Shown one piece after another: positions 34,998 through 47,900 of a stretch of 64,000 nt of DNA; position 1 is the stretch's first letter; each line of letters begins with the position of its first letter. The position numbers and the translations under genes were made by a program. The notes beneath the pieces are model-generated. The model worked only from the letters and a program-made list of their open reading frames with translations, was not told the origin of the DNA and made no database searches. Source of the DNA: Asterias amurensis (Eukaryota; Echinodermata; Asteroidea; Forcipulatida; Asteriidae); contig NC_092648.1 of assembly GCF_032118995.1 (NCBI RefSeq), forward strand, positions 5,595,001-5,659,000, in the 5' to 3' direction.

Positions 34998-37900
34998 TCA
35001 AAGATGGCCGATTTCAATGCAGTCCCTAAGATGAGTAATACACAGTGGAAGTCTGCTGGTCAGATGGTTGACTAATGTTGGCTTCAGGTCACCCTTCAGA
35101 TCAATCTAAACAAACACAAAAACAAAGAATTTCATATATAGGATTTGAGGCATTGCATGGTGAGGTATCAATGTATATTTAGTTTGTGGTAAAACCATGT
35201 GTATATCTACTTGCTGGGTAGATTATGTTAAACTTGTATCTTGTTTATATATTCAGCTGCCACGGAGTGGATTTTTACGGACTCGGAAGACTAAAGAAAT
35301 GTCCTGCTTATTAGCTACTACCTGGGCGAAAGTAAAAAAATCGGCTGGGACTACTCCTTCAGCTTGGTTGATCAAGGAGATTCTTGTTTTTAATATCACT
35401 ACCGAGGAGTGAGTTCTTAATTGAAAGAACTTCAGTTACCATTTCCATAATTTGATGCAACTATTACAGCAGTTAAACAAATAATTGAAGAAAAAAAATC
35501 ATAAAACAAATGAAGTGACCAAACAAAAGATTTGCTTCTAATAATGTGTCTTTCCTGACCTACCTGTGATAAATAGGACACCCTGCAATGTTCTCCATCA
35601 GCAGTAGATACTGGCTCCATGGAAATACCACAACACAATATCTACATAGAAGAAAACACAGAGATTAGACCTGCTCAACAATACATCTTCTAAGAAACAT
35701 AGTATATACACTTAGAAGAAAACTTTAAAATTACATCAGCTAAAAAATAAACCATCCATCTTCTAAGAAATAATAAATAAAAGAAATTCTAAAAAACAAT
35801 TCTGCTCAAAAAATTAAGAATCTACCTTAAAAACCAGAGTTTAGCACCAATCCAAATCTAGTCCTACTGTCACTAAAACTCATTTTTCACAGTGCTAAAT
35901 ACACATCAGTGTAAGGGTAGCAAATAATTTATATTCTTTATCCCTGATGCACTACCAATTAGAATGCTTAAAAATTAATACGCATAACATTTATGGTTTG
36001 CTTTGAGACACTGTTTACATTTGTAATTATTATGAATATGCAGAAAACAGAATGTAACACAAAGATGAACAAATATTCAAAAACAATAACCACAACAATC
36101 ACAGAAAAATGACAAGCAAAGTTATGAAGAATCTTAAAACAAAAATGTTACACTGGGAGACATTTCTGTGTAAAAACTTGCAATGAGATTAACTCTCTCA
36201 GACCAGCAGGTGGAATGGGTCGGGACCGGGAGGGGTCGGGGACCAGGATGGGTCGGGGACCGGGAGGGGTCATAGCCACAATGAAGACCGTCTCAGAACT
36301 TTCTCTGATACAATACCCAACATGTGACAGAGGGTGCCTCCCAAAATACTCCCCTACTTCAGCACACTCTTTTCCTCTTGTATAAAAGTTAGCCCCCCCC
36401 CCAAATCCTCTACAGAAAAAGAAAAAAAAATCCAGAATACAATGCGCACACAACAGGAGGGGTGGAGGACTATGCTCAATATGTGGCAGAGAGTGTGTCC
36501 CCCCCCCCCCAAAAAAAAGTTCCCTCACTTCATCACACCCTTTTCCACTTGTACAGAAGTACCCCCCTAAACTGGCAAAAAAAAAACTACTGAGATTTCA
36601 TAAATACAATGAATACACAATAGGAGGGGTTTTCACAACGCCTCATATCCAGCATCAAATGCTTCCTCTATATAACTAAGAACATAAAGAAAATGGAAAA
36701 AGTTTACTCATGTGCAACCTGTAAATGAACTACACCCACAATGGTTGATACGTACCTGTCCTCTAACTGCAGATTGACCTGAAGGACACATAGGATGCTG
36801 TACTGATGAAACCACGATGAACCATTTACCATGCTGAAGAAACAAGAACACAATGATAATCAATGTCATTATACAACTTTGCAGATAGATGACCTAGAAA
36901 CTGGTCAAACTAACATACAAACAGCAGTCTACAAAATATGGTACAAACTTGTTTATGGTATCACGTTTGTAGGGTGTATATAGAACATCAGATGCTTGAT
37001 TTCGAGACCTCAAATTCTAAATCTGAGGTCTCGAAATCAAATTCGTGGAAAACTACTTCTTTCTCGAAAACTACATTACTTCAGAGGGAGCCGTTTTTCA
37101 CAATGTTTTATACTATCAACCTCTCCCCATGACTTGTTACCAAGAAAGGTTTTATGCTAATAATTATTTTGAGTAATTACCAATATTGTCCACTGCCTTT
37201 AAAATAAGGAAAATCCTCACAATAATAATAAGACTGAAAACCCAATCCACATGCAAGATCCGTTCCCAAGAGGGATTCGAACCGGGTCCACAGAGATGAA
37301 AGGCCAGGGAGAAAAAGTTTTCTAAGATTGATTTAGTATGCTAAGCTGATCTTTAAGCAATTTTACCTGTTGGGTGTGTTTGATGACGCAGCAGAAGTCT
37401 CTCTGTTTATGCAGTGAACAATGATCCATATCACATGTTAGGTGTACAACCTTCAGTGTGCTGTTAATCCTGTGTAGTAACTTGACATTCTAGAAATGAA
37501 GGAAAACCAATATTACAAAAGATTTTCAATCGTTAATAATCAGGCATTGACAGTTGTTCTAACAGGATCAAGGTACGGCAGATGGGAAATTGATAAGAAC
37601 AATAAAAGTGCAGTTTATAGAGTGCCTTATGTGAAAAGCACAAAACAAAAGGTACAATTTAAATTAAACAACAAACCTGTAGCAGCAGAGCATTAACAAA
37701 ATTGTAGCAATAAAAACCAGGAAGAAAAACAGCAACAAATATTACCAACTAAAAGGAAACTAATATCATTAACTATAAAAACTCCAAGTAAAATACACTG
37801 AAAATAGTGCTTATAAAATCTAATCAAGTTCTAAACATATAATCAAGTTATAAACCAAAAATTATTTTATTTTATTTTATTACACCACAATAGACACATA

Positions 37901-38999
37901 ATGTTAGTTTGGGCTCAGGCCTTAGCTTGGGCTCTGTTCACCTGGTTGAAGCCCCATAAGGAAAGCATACATTTTCCAAAAGGGCCACGGAGGTTGGAAA
38001 CCACAATGGAGGGCATGTCTGAAAGGTACACTGTAAAGAATACTCTCTGTTTCTTAAAACACAAGTTCTATAGAAGCAACAACTTCAAAGTAAAGTTTGT
38101 GTTCTTAAAAAGAAAACTCCTCTACAAGGTAAAACCAGGTAAATGAAGTACTAGCCACTCTCTGGGTTTCATTCTCTATAGGAAACCAGAAAGGTGAACT
38201 TACTTTGATAGCTTTATGTAGACAGCTGTAATCAGACGTAGTTGAGAGAAGATTGAAGACGGAACTAGCAGGTGCTTTAATTAGACTAAGACCTAAAAAA
38301 CTGCAATCAAGAGAAGATTTGAAGCAAATAGTTAAGGTTTAATCAAACTGGCCTCTCGTCAACGGACTGGCTTAGTGGTGTAGTGGTCAAGATATAGGGG
38401 TCATGGGTTTGAGTCCCAACCGAGTAGAATGCCTCTGGACAACACTTTATACAGTGTAGGGTCAAACCAAATTATTGTCATCAAAATATTGTTTAATCAA
38501 TATCTACATTGACTGGCAAGAAAATTCCCTCCTTGAAATTTCCCGGAGTTTTAGCGACCTCCCACACAATTACCCCCAAAATGGTTGTCTGTAAAGTGCC
38601 GCGCGTGGCATGGCCCCGAGACGTAATTTCCATAGTTATCCTGATGAAATGCAGATCTTACCTGTTATAGGGGCAACATCTATTGGTTTTTTGCCACAAA
38701 AGAATGTTTTTCTCTTTCCCTTGATACCTGAAAATGATGAAGAAGTAAAACAGTAAAAATCAGAATGAACTTCCATTTTGTTTCCATATCTATCACAAGT
38801 AAAAGGCATCACAGTTACTCAAGTTCACTCTATTTGAAATAAACCAGTAATCCAATGCCAAAAAGAGTCTTTCTGAAATGTTCAACGCATGTTCTTTATT
38901 GCATGTACACAGAACCGTACTTTGAAAAACTTACCTCCATCCATTAAACTCATTAGGCTGCTTGTTTTTGCTAAGATTTATTCTACCAGTCAAAGTCAT
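34998..38999 (-). CDS. STARD9: STARD9-like START lipid-binding domain exons and stop
   Basis: Eight exons (38935-38999 to 34998-35105) encode about 200 residues typed as a START domain, a hydrophobic-pocket lipid carrier fold. Visible signatures are NILLWQKTNRCCPYNSFLGL, IKAPASSVFNLLSTTSDY, VKLLHRINSTLKVVHLTCD, KQRDFCCVIK, GKWFIVVSSVQHP and RVSYLSQIDLKGDL. The C-terminal helix is VNHLTSRLPLCITHLRDCIE, then the stop at 34998-35000. For the exon at 38204-38300, the acceptor TTGCAG keeps the frame. The nearer TTTTTTAG would bring a stop when joined to the upstream exon's phase. Confidence 0.86.
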
Positions 39000-41900
39000 C
39001 TGAAAAATTGAAAGAAACAATTTCCTACAATTAGTAAATCTGTCCAATTGAGATTTGGATTGATTTGGAAAAGCATGATGCTGTCTAGCGAGGGAATTGT
39101 GGCATGCACTCATGAGTCACTTGCAGTTTGTTTCTTCACTCACAGCTAGCAAAGGTATCAAACACTAAGTAGATGGGTAACTCTATAGCAGAGAATTGTA
39201 ATCCGGGCTTAGTTTCATAAAGACATTAAGCACAGAAAAATCTTGTTCAGCAGAAATAGGTTATCTTGCTTAGCAAAGAAACTACAACATTATGAAATTG
39301 GGCCCTGATTGGGCCTGGGGCCTAATATCATAAACCCATTCAGCACAACAAATTGCTTAGCACAGAAAAACCTTGCTTAGCTAAAACAGGTGACCAGCCA
39401 GAACACAGAGTATATTATTGTTTGGGACTGGTTCCATGCTAAATGTTTGCTTAGCAGAAACATTTGCTGAGCACCATTTTCTGCTTAACAACTAGACGAA
39501 ACTGCAATGGGCCCTGTTGGGCACCCATGGCAAGCAGCCCCATGGTGTTGGGCCCTGATAAGATTCAACAGTATTATATGAACATATGCAAGCAACGCCA
39601 TCAGCTTCAACATACCTATCATGCAGAGGGGGGAAAACACATGCCATGGGGTGGAGAGGCACCAAGACTGGGGATAAGGTAGAGGCTGCTAGTATGTTCA
39701 ACTCAATAGATACATCCCTTGCATATGGCATGGCAGGCTCAAACAGTGCCCTCACCGAGGTTAAAGGATGAGAGTCAAAGCGTTGCGCATGTGCGCTAAT
39801 GCAATATTCCATTGTTTGACATCAGCGATGCCGGCAATGACTTCAACTCTTCAAACTTCATCATGCATCATACCATAATAAACACTGTCAAACAACTGAC
39901 AAACCAAATTATACTACTCCAAAACATTAACTACAAATCGTTGCAGATTTTACCAATTGTACATGTTGTACTACATGTATGCGTACAGAGAATGGGGTGG
40001 GCACTTTTTCCAACTGGTTGGAAAATTTGTAACTGTTACCTGAAGAAAAACAATTGCAACCTCATGCTTCCTTAAGAATCCTTTTGAGTCTTCAAAAAAG
40101 TCATCATGTAAATTAATGTTTTAAGGATTATAAGGATGTGGCAGTTTACAAAAGTCATACCAGAAGAAATACCACAGATAATGAAAACAATTTGTACCTG
40201 CTCTAAGATTTTCCATCACCAGAACTACATTTATTAATTTTGTTACACATAACAATTCATATTACATTTCAAGATGCATTATGTCAGTGTCTTTTTAGGA
40301 ATGGTACGTGTAATGCACATAAAGGAACCCAGTATAACAAAAACGTGTTTGCCTGAGGTGTTTCTTGCATGCAGTGGCTGCTGAGTAATGGAAACAGTCC
40401 CTTGTAAACCCTTACAAGGTGTCTGGGAATAAATAATGACTTGGGGCTGATGAACAAGGAAAATTTATTAGAGTGGGACTCGAAACAAATGACGTCCGGA
40501 TTAACGTGCCAGTGCTCTACCAACTGAGATATAGCCCTACATGTACATTGTATGTTGGCGGTAAATTATAAGAGATTTGAGACGGCTTGTAAAGCGCTAT
40601 GGTACCTCAGGTAAGAGCGTTATATAAATGTCTCTTAATATTATTATTATTATTATTTAGTAGATAAAGCGCTGTATATTTACTAGTTATTATTATATTA
40701 TTGTTATTATTACAACCGAAAAGAGGATTGGAAGGACTGGAGGGAGGGGGTAAAACAACGACGGGAGTAACTAAGTAACATTCTCCCTTGTTTATTTGGG
40801 GGGGGGGAGTAATAACCAAGCAACATGCTTCACCACTAACAAGGGTTTCAGTTTTAAGATTAGTCAGGCATGGGTTGGATTCCTGGCAGTCATAAATGGA
40901 GTGGTGGTAGTTACCTCTCGGATTACATACTCCATGGCCTGATCAGCCACTAGGTGATACAGAGTGTCCAATGTGACTGTATCCATGGGGGGACAAGACA
41001 GCGAGAACAAAGTATATCAACAAAAATGACTAAAATAGTAAACTAGCCAGTTTGGGAGTCAGCTTCCATTTCGTTACATTGTTCATTTAAACTATGCAAA
41101 CATAATTTGTAAAAGAGAAAAGTGCCATATCTTCACATGTATTTTGACTCCCAAAATGGTACACCGAGTGCAGTAGCTTCAAGTGATATCAGTGCAAGGG
41201 GTCAAAATGAGTGAATGACGATACTTGGCTGTGTGTGGGAGTTTGAGAGGCCATGCTCTTTTAGTCCGAAGGAGTCATTAAGTTTGATTTAAACATAGAA
41301 TGAGTGAGGGGTTTAAAGTCTTCATACTTTCAAACCTTCAGAAGGAACCATAATGGATGCCGTTTGTTTTGCAGAAACACATTCTTTTCAAAAAGTGCCG
41401 TTGCATTAGCTTTTTGCACATGAAGTTGAGAAAGTTTGAAGCCCAAGTTACCAAAGACCACAGGTCAGAATAAGCCAATTTGAAGAATGGCGGACACAAT
41501 ACTACAGCACTATTAGGGTAAATCTGTCCAAATTAAACAGAGCACTCCTATAGTGTCCACTATATATCAAAAAGGCTAATGAAGCGATATCAATGATTAA
41601 AGCTAGAAGCATTGCAAACTCACCAAGAGGGGTTTCAATAATCGGGGGCAACTCAGGGGTCCTCCTTTCCCCACTTCCTCGTCGACTGCTTCGTCCAGAT
41701 CGTCTAGGCGAGGCATCTTTGCTCCTGGCGGCACTAGGAGAGTCTACCCTTCCTTGAGTCGATCGGTCTGGAACCTCGGTGGATGATGGGTCATCATGGC
41801 TGCGGTAGCTGGCCTGGAGAACCTTGTTGGCACGAGCGATGACAGGGATAGAAGTTGGGTCTAGCTCCTCAGGGGAAGGTGGGTGTAATGCAATGACTGG

Positions 41901-44900
41901 GATGATGAGAGTGTGAGGATGCGGTAGTCTGATGAGGAAAGGAAGAAGATGACATTCAGGAGAAGTAACACAAAATGATAGCAGGTGAGAAGAGAGCAAA
42001 CCAAAAGTGCAATCTGATGTCAAAAAAGTGCAAAATTGTGTCTAATTTGGTCTTTATAAAAAATGTGGCTTTATTTGAATATTACACCAACAGTATCTGA
42101 CCCAAATGAATCCCTACAACAAACAATACCTTCCATATGAAGATGTAGTGCCTTGACTCTGCTTTGGGCTATCTGTATGAAACGACTGGTCCCTTCTTGG
42201 TGGTGTCGAGTGATATGATGGTGAAGCTCGATCATAAGATGGCAGATATCTCTGAGGCTGGGGTGGGGATGGGTGTGTAGGAGGTTGTACGGGAGGGGGA
42301 GTGTAGCATGGTGTGTGGGGGAGTGATCTACTTCCTCTCCATGTAGGGAGGTCTGGGGAGGAGGTGGTCAAGGGGTTTGAGCTCATGGCAGCTGAAGCTG
42401 CACGAAGGCACTGGATTTCTCTTTCAATAGCATCCTGTCAAAAGAAAAGAAATCTGGTTTATGTGCATCTACTTTAAAAGGCCAGTTAACCATACCAAGC
42501 CTTGAATGAGAGACTTTAGAGACACTTGCGGCAGCAGACATAACAATCCTTTTTTTCCGTACACAGCTGCAGCGTACATTACATGCACATGCCTAGTTTG
42601 AGCACTACTGGTGGGAACTGTTCAAAAGGACTGTCCGCAAGTCTCCCATTACACAAAGGCCATGGCTGATGTTGTCACTTGTCTTTGCCATGTTGCTCCT
42701 TTAAAACTTTCCCATAGGCTTTAACACTTGCAAATGAAAGTGCCCTTTAAAAAATTTTAAAAAAGTGTGTTATTTTTACACAAGTAGGAAAACTGGAGGG
42801 CCCATGGAAATCCCTCCTGGCAAAGAGAAGTAACTCTTCTCACATATTGCCTTAACTTGGAATCAAGCCAGGGCCACATTGGTGAGAGGTGAGCACTTAA
42901 CATATGCACCAGCAACCCAAGTAATAATTGTCAACACACAAAATGCTATATTTTGTATAATAAAACAGTTTTACACCATTAACTAAATGTTTCCACTGAC
43001 CACCAACTGACCACTCAGTCTAAATTGATTAACCTCTAGGGGACTTCACAAAACTTCCTAACTAAGGACTACTTTTAACCCCCAGATCTGGAAACACTTG
43101 GCTCAAAAGAAGGTTCACCAACAAGGTATAAGGTTCAACCCAGAAACCATTGTTAACACTTACCGTGCAGTTGTACATATCCAGGGAGCCATGGGCACTG
43201 TGCGGTCTTCCATATCTGCTCGTGTCTTCTGGGTTTCCATGATGACCATTAGTATATTCCTTCCCTCCAACTCCTCTCAGTCTCTGCCTGTCTTTCAAAA
43301 GAGCATCCACCGGTTTGGGTCTGGCACCCAGGCTCATTCCCGGATCTCCAAGTGGGTTGGCACAACCTGCTGGTGATGAAGTATCTCTGGGAGATGTAGA
43401 CGCTCTTTGAGGAGCACTGGGGATGTGTCTACCCTCCTTCGGGTCAAACCTTGAGCGTGGTCTTTGATAACTTAAATTTTGCTCTGCTTTTGCAATCTCC
43501 GCTCTAGACTTCTCCCTCATGAGTCTCGACTCTTCAAGAAGTGCTTCAATATCATCTGTCTTCGGTTTAGTGGTGTCCTTGGGTAATTGTTCCTTCTCTT
43601 TGGATCCTGGCGTGACTAGTCTTGTTGAATCTGTCCCCAGCCAGGAATCCTGCAGCAGTGCATCGATCTTGGCTCTCTCTGGCCTCTGAGTGGAGGTAGC
43701 CGATATGATGGTGCCTCGTAAATGTTGGAGAAACTTTCGCCGCTCACTGGGTCGACATGTTGGTGATGGGGTTGTTGAGCCGGGTATCTCTGGAGGAGAA
43801 GATCTCACTGGAAGGGTTGGGAGAGTCGATTCAGATTCCTTAACAGATGGTGAAGGAGTAATATTTGTAACCTTTCGAGGCTTGTGTTTACTTGGGCTTG
43901 GTTCATGCCGACTAGCATCCAGGTCATTCAACAGTGGCTCACCATGACTTCTACTTCGACGATGCCTCATTGTTGTTTCAGGAGACTTCCACTGCTCTAT
44001 CGGCAAGTCACCGTCCAGAAACTTCAAGAAAGCATCCGTTTCTCCCATGCCGTGCATCAGACTGGCCTCCATCAGTTCCACTGCTATGTCTCTCCTGTCT
44101 CCTACTCTAGTGTTTATTCCTTGAATGGATTCTCTAAGAGGCCAAGATGCTCCAAGTCTCTGAGCTTCCTCAGGTGAGTCATCCCTCTCTCCATTGTCAT
44201 CATTGATGGTACTGCTTGGTGATGCAGTCTCTTCATCAGTCTGAGTGAAGACATTTGTGGGTGTGGTCTGCGTCTCTGACTCAGGACTGTCTTCCAAGAT
44301 ATTCCTGTACTCTTGGTGAATCCTGCTCAGGTCTGCCTCATCAGTTTCAGGGCCTACAGCATCATCATTCTCTGCCACATTCCCTCTGTCCCCAATGAAG
44401 GAGAATTCTTGGTTCTCTCTTGGGCTTGCACTAAATATACCACTGCTTTGGGTTAAACTCTGATTAAGCATATCGGCACCTTCTTTGCTGGCATCAACGA
44501 TGTCTTCGTCTACAAGCTTTTGCTCTTTGATGACCTCTTCATAATTAATTATTGGGTAGGCTTGAACATCAATGGATTGTTCCCATCCACCTGGTATACC
44601 ATTCCCCAGACTCTTCAATCTTGCCAAACTCTCTTCTGGCTTTTCAGATAAATCAGCTTCTAATGGCTTGTTCCCAAAACTCAAAGGCCAAGTATAATGT
44701 TGTGGCTTTGACAAGATGTCATTCTCCATACTGTCAGGAAGGAATGGGTCTTGTACCTCTGTGACTGGCTCAAAACTGACTTTAGAATCTGGCAGGAAAA
44801 TACCTTGTTTAGCTGTTGGCGGTTCATAATGGAACTTCTCGTATGGTCGACATTGATTTGAATTATCTGGCTGTATAGGACCGGTCAAGGAGCTTTCTGA

Positions 44901-47900
44901 GTTAGGGTATGTATCAGTCGATTGAACTTGCTGCTTAGAGGTATTCTTTTGTAGAGAGCTCAGCATAAACTCGGGATGTTTATTGATGGACACCTTCTCT
45001 CCTACTACCTCCAATCCTTCATCATCAACAGGAATCATTCCATTAGATTTCATATCCGACTCTTCAAGTTCTTTTTGAGAATCCTCTGTTTGTTTCGGAG
45101 ATGATCTTGTGCTGCTGCTCCCAGACTCAGAGTCTGCGAGAAGCCCCTCCAGCTTGTCTGGTGAGATGAGTATACCCCTTAAGCAAAAGCAAGACATTTG
45201 CTCATTTGGTTCATCCATGTCTTCTTCTTCCTCTACTTGATCATCAACTTCTACTGCAGCAGGTATACAAGATGCAGGTGCTGAGATTGCTTTTGGGGGT
45301 TCTTTCGAAATGGATCCAGTAGAGGGCACTTCATCTGCTGAGGATCCTGGAAGAATGAAACTATCGATCTCATCATCAACGAGTGCTGCTAATTCAGGTT
45401 CTGTGTCATCTTCAAAGTCTGACTCGATGCTTGATGTTTCAGCAATGATACGGTCAATGTTCTCATTGGTTTTCTTGAGAGCTTGCAAGTCTTCATCGTC
45501 ACTGTTCTCCAAATCGAAGCTGATGTCAGAGAAGGTTGGAAATAAAGGCCTCTCACGTTTCACATTATCATGCTCTCCTTGTCTGGCTTCCTTGTCTGTG
45601 TTTTCCCCACTGTTGGTTTCTTCAATTTTCTCAGTTTCTTCAGTCATATTAATCTCGGATTCACTTTCCTCTTCCATTTTTGACAGCGTGTTTTTGATTC
45701 CGTCTGAGATTGGACCAAGATGCTTTTTCTCCTTCAGTACAAGCTCAGTTGGGGATAAAATCTCATGAACTGTACGTACACTAGGGCTGGGTTTCTCAAA
45801 TGCTTGCCAATCAGTTCTCATTGAGTTCTCAGGACATGTAACAGCTTTTGATGGTTGGCCAACCAAAACAGACATTGATGCCAACTGACCCTGAAGCTTA
45901 TCATTCTCCTGTTGGGCAAGGTCTTGCTGTGCTTTGAAATTATTGATTTTTACTTTTGAAGGGGATTCATCTTGCAGCTTTGCAAACCTAAAAGCTATCG
46001 GGTCTGAATCTGCACAGCAAATTGCCTCTCTCTGGATGCTTTCAAAAACTGAGGGCACAAATGATTCCGAAAGGGGGCTTTGATCTGATGATTTCATGTC
46101 ATCAACTTCCTCTTTAACAGTTTGAGATGATGGGGAGAGCCTGGGTGACTCTATAGTGTCATACGATGAGGTCTCATCAAAATTTGGAATAGGAGATGGC
46201 TGTTGTAAGATAATGTTAACATAAGAGGTCTTTCTTCTGGATGGTGATTCTTGATTGTCTTTAGTGTCTTGCACAAGCTGTGACACTTTACTTGCAAATT
46301 CCTGAGATTCCGAATTACATGTGCATTCCTTATTCACCAACTCATTGACAAACTGCAGAGTCTCTGGGAAGGCATTTCTGTCATTTTCAACATCAGAAGA
46401 GGCACTACCCGTCTTAACAGGGTCAGCTTGACTAGCATCCTCACCTTGGGTAATAGTGAGACGATTCTCATTGAACTGAGGGGTAACACTGAGCTCCTTG
46501 GGAGAATGTCCTAAACCGTCAGACTTTTCACTCTGGTTTCTTTGACGAAGCCTAAGAGCGCAGTCCATTGCCCTCTTAGCTGCCTGCTGAGACTTGAGTG
46601 TTCTCCTCCTCAACTCTTCCAGCAACATCTTCTCCTCATCATCAAATTCAAGACTTGACTCATTCTCCTGTGGTTTATTTGTGGAGTCAGGATGAGATAT
46701 GACTGTAGGATTCTTTAATTGTGATTCCGGTTGCGATGGAGTTGCATTTACGTCACTTTTCCCTAACCTTTGGATTCCTCTAGAGGCAGGAAGTGTCTCT
46801 GCTTTCTGGGATTGTTTGTTTGAGTAGTCATGTACTTCAGTCAAGTCTGCTTGGTATCCTTTGTTATCTGTTATGCAAACAGATACAACTGCTTCTTCTG
46901 GATGCAGTTTTGGCTGTATGGCTATTTGTCGATTGACAGCAGGATCAGTTTTGTCACCAATACTGCTGTCAGCAACAACGGTATCGCCTGTGTAGTTGTT
47001 TGTCTGTGTATGCTTTTGTTGGTGAATGGTGGGTTCATCCTTTTCCATAAAAGTGACAATGCTCATCTGCTGTGCTTTTGATTGTTTTAGAGTGTTTTCA
47101 ACAATTTTAGTTAGCATCTGAGAGGCAGTCAATTGAGCTAATGGTGTGATACATTCTCGAACAGTATCTACTTCATTCACATGTGGTTCTTGTTCTATGT
47201 TTGGTGACATACTTGTGTACGCATGGGCTTTTTCACTGGCAACATCAGTCATTACTGCTGCGTCAACTTTACAAGCCTGCTGGTCTACAATGGCTTCCAC
47301 TGGAGATGTGTTGGTGGATGCAGTAACCAGTCTCGGCTTGACTGCATCTTGTTTGAGACTTCTGAAATGCGCCACCCCTTTTGAGAAGATCTGTATGAGT
47401 TCCTCGTCTGTGCTGTAAGACCTCTGAGGGGAGAGGCCCATCACCGTGGATAACTGCTTCAAATCACTCAAGCTGGTATCACCAGCAGTGTGTTCACCTA
47501 GAACCTGGAGTGTCTGTCCATGTTCAGGGGCCTTGGCTGATTCATCATGATCGAGCGACTTCTCTGCTGATGGATTCGGATTGGAACTTGCAGAATTACT
47601 CTCCTCTCTTATTGGCTGAAACAAGGAGCTTGTCCTGGAAGGGTTGCTGGAGAGATTTTCTTTCAATGCTGGCCAGGTGATTGGTTTATCATTGTGTACT
47701 GCAGCTGTTTTTGTCAAGTGATCTTCATGAGGTTCAAGGAAACGGATTTCAGGAATATCACTCGGCAGACTGGTCTGATCTGGACAAGCAACACTATCAA
47801 CAAATGATTTAACAGTGTCTCCATTTTGAATAACCAACAGTTCTCCTTCCGTTGAAGTTGACAGTCTATCGGCTCCATCACATGGTTCAATCAAATGAGC

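Noticed and set aside
36148..36570. 126-codon Gly/Pro-rich open frame
   Set aside because: It is the translation of G-rich tandem repeats and C-runs in a STARD9-like intron.
38292..38300. acceptor TTTTTTAG for the START exon at 38204
   Set aside because: With the upstream exon's phase it gives an immediate stop; TTGCAG at 38301-38303 keeps the frame and START similarity.
43062..43163. continuation of the giant open frame to 43062
   Set aside because: A strong donor ACG|GTAAGT at 43163 and a perfect phase join to 42434 make the last 34 codons intronic.
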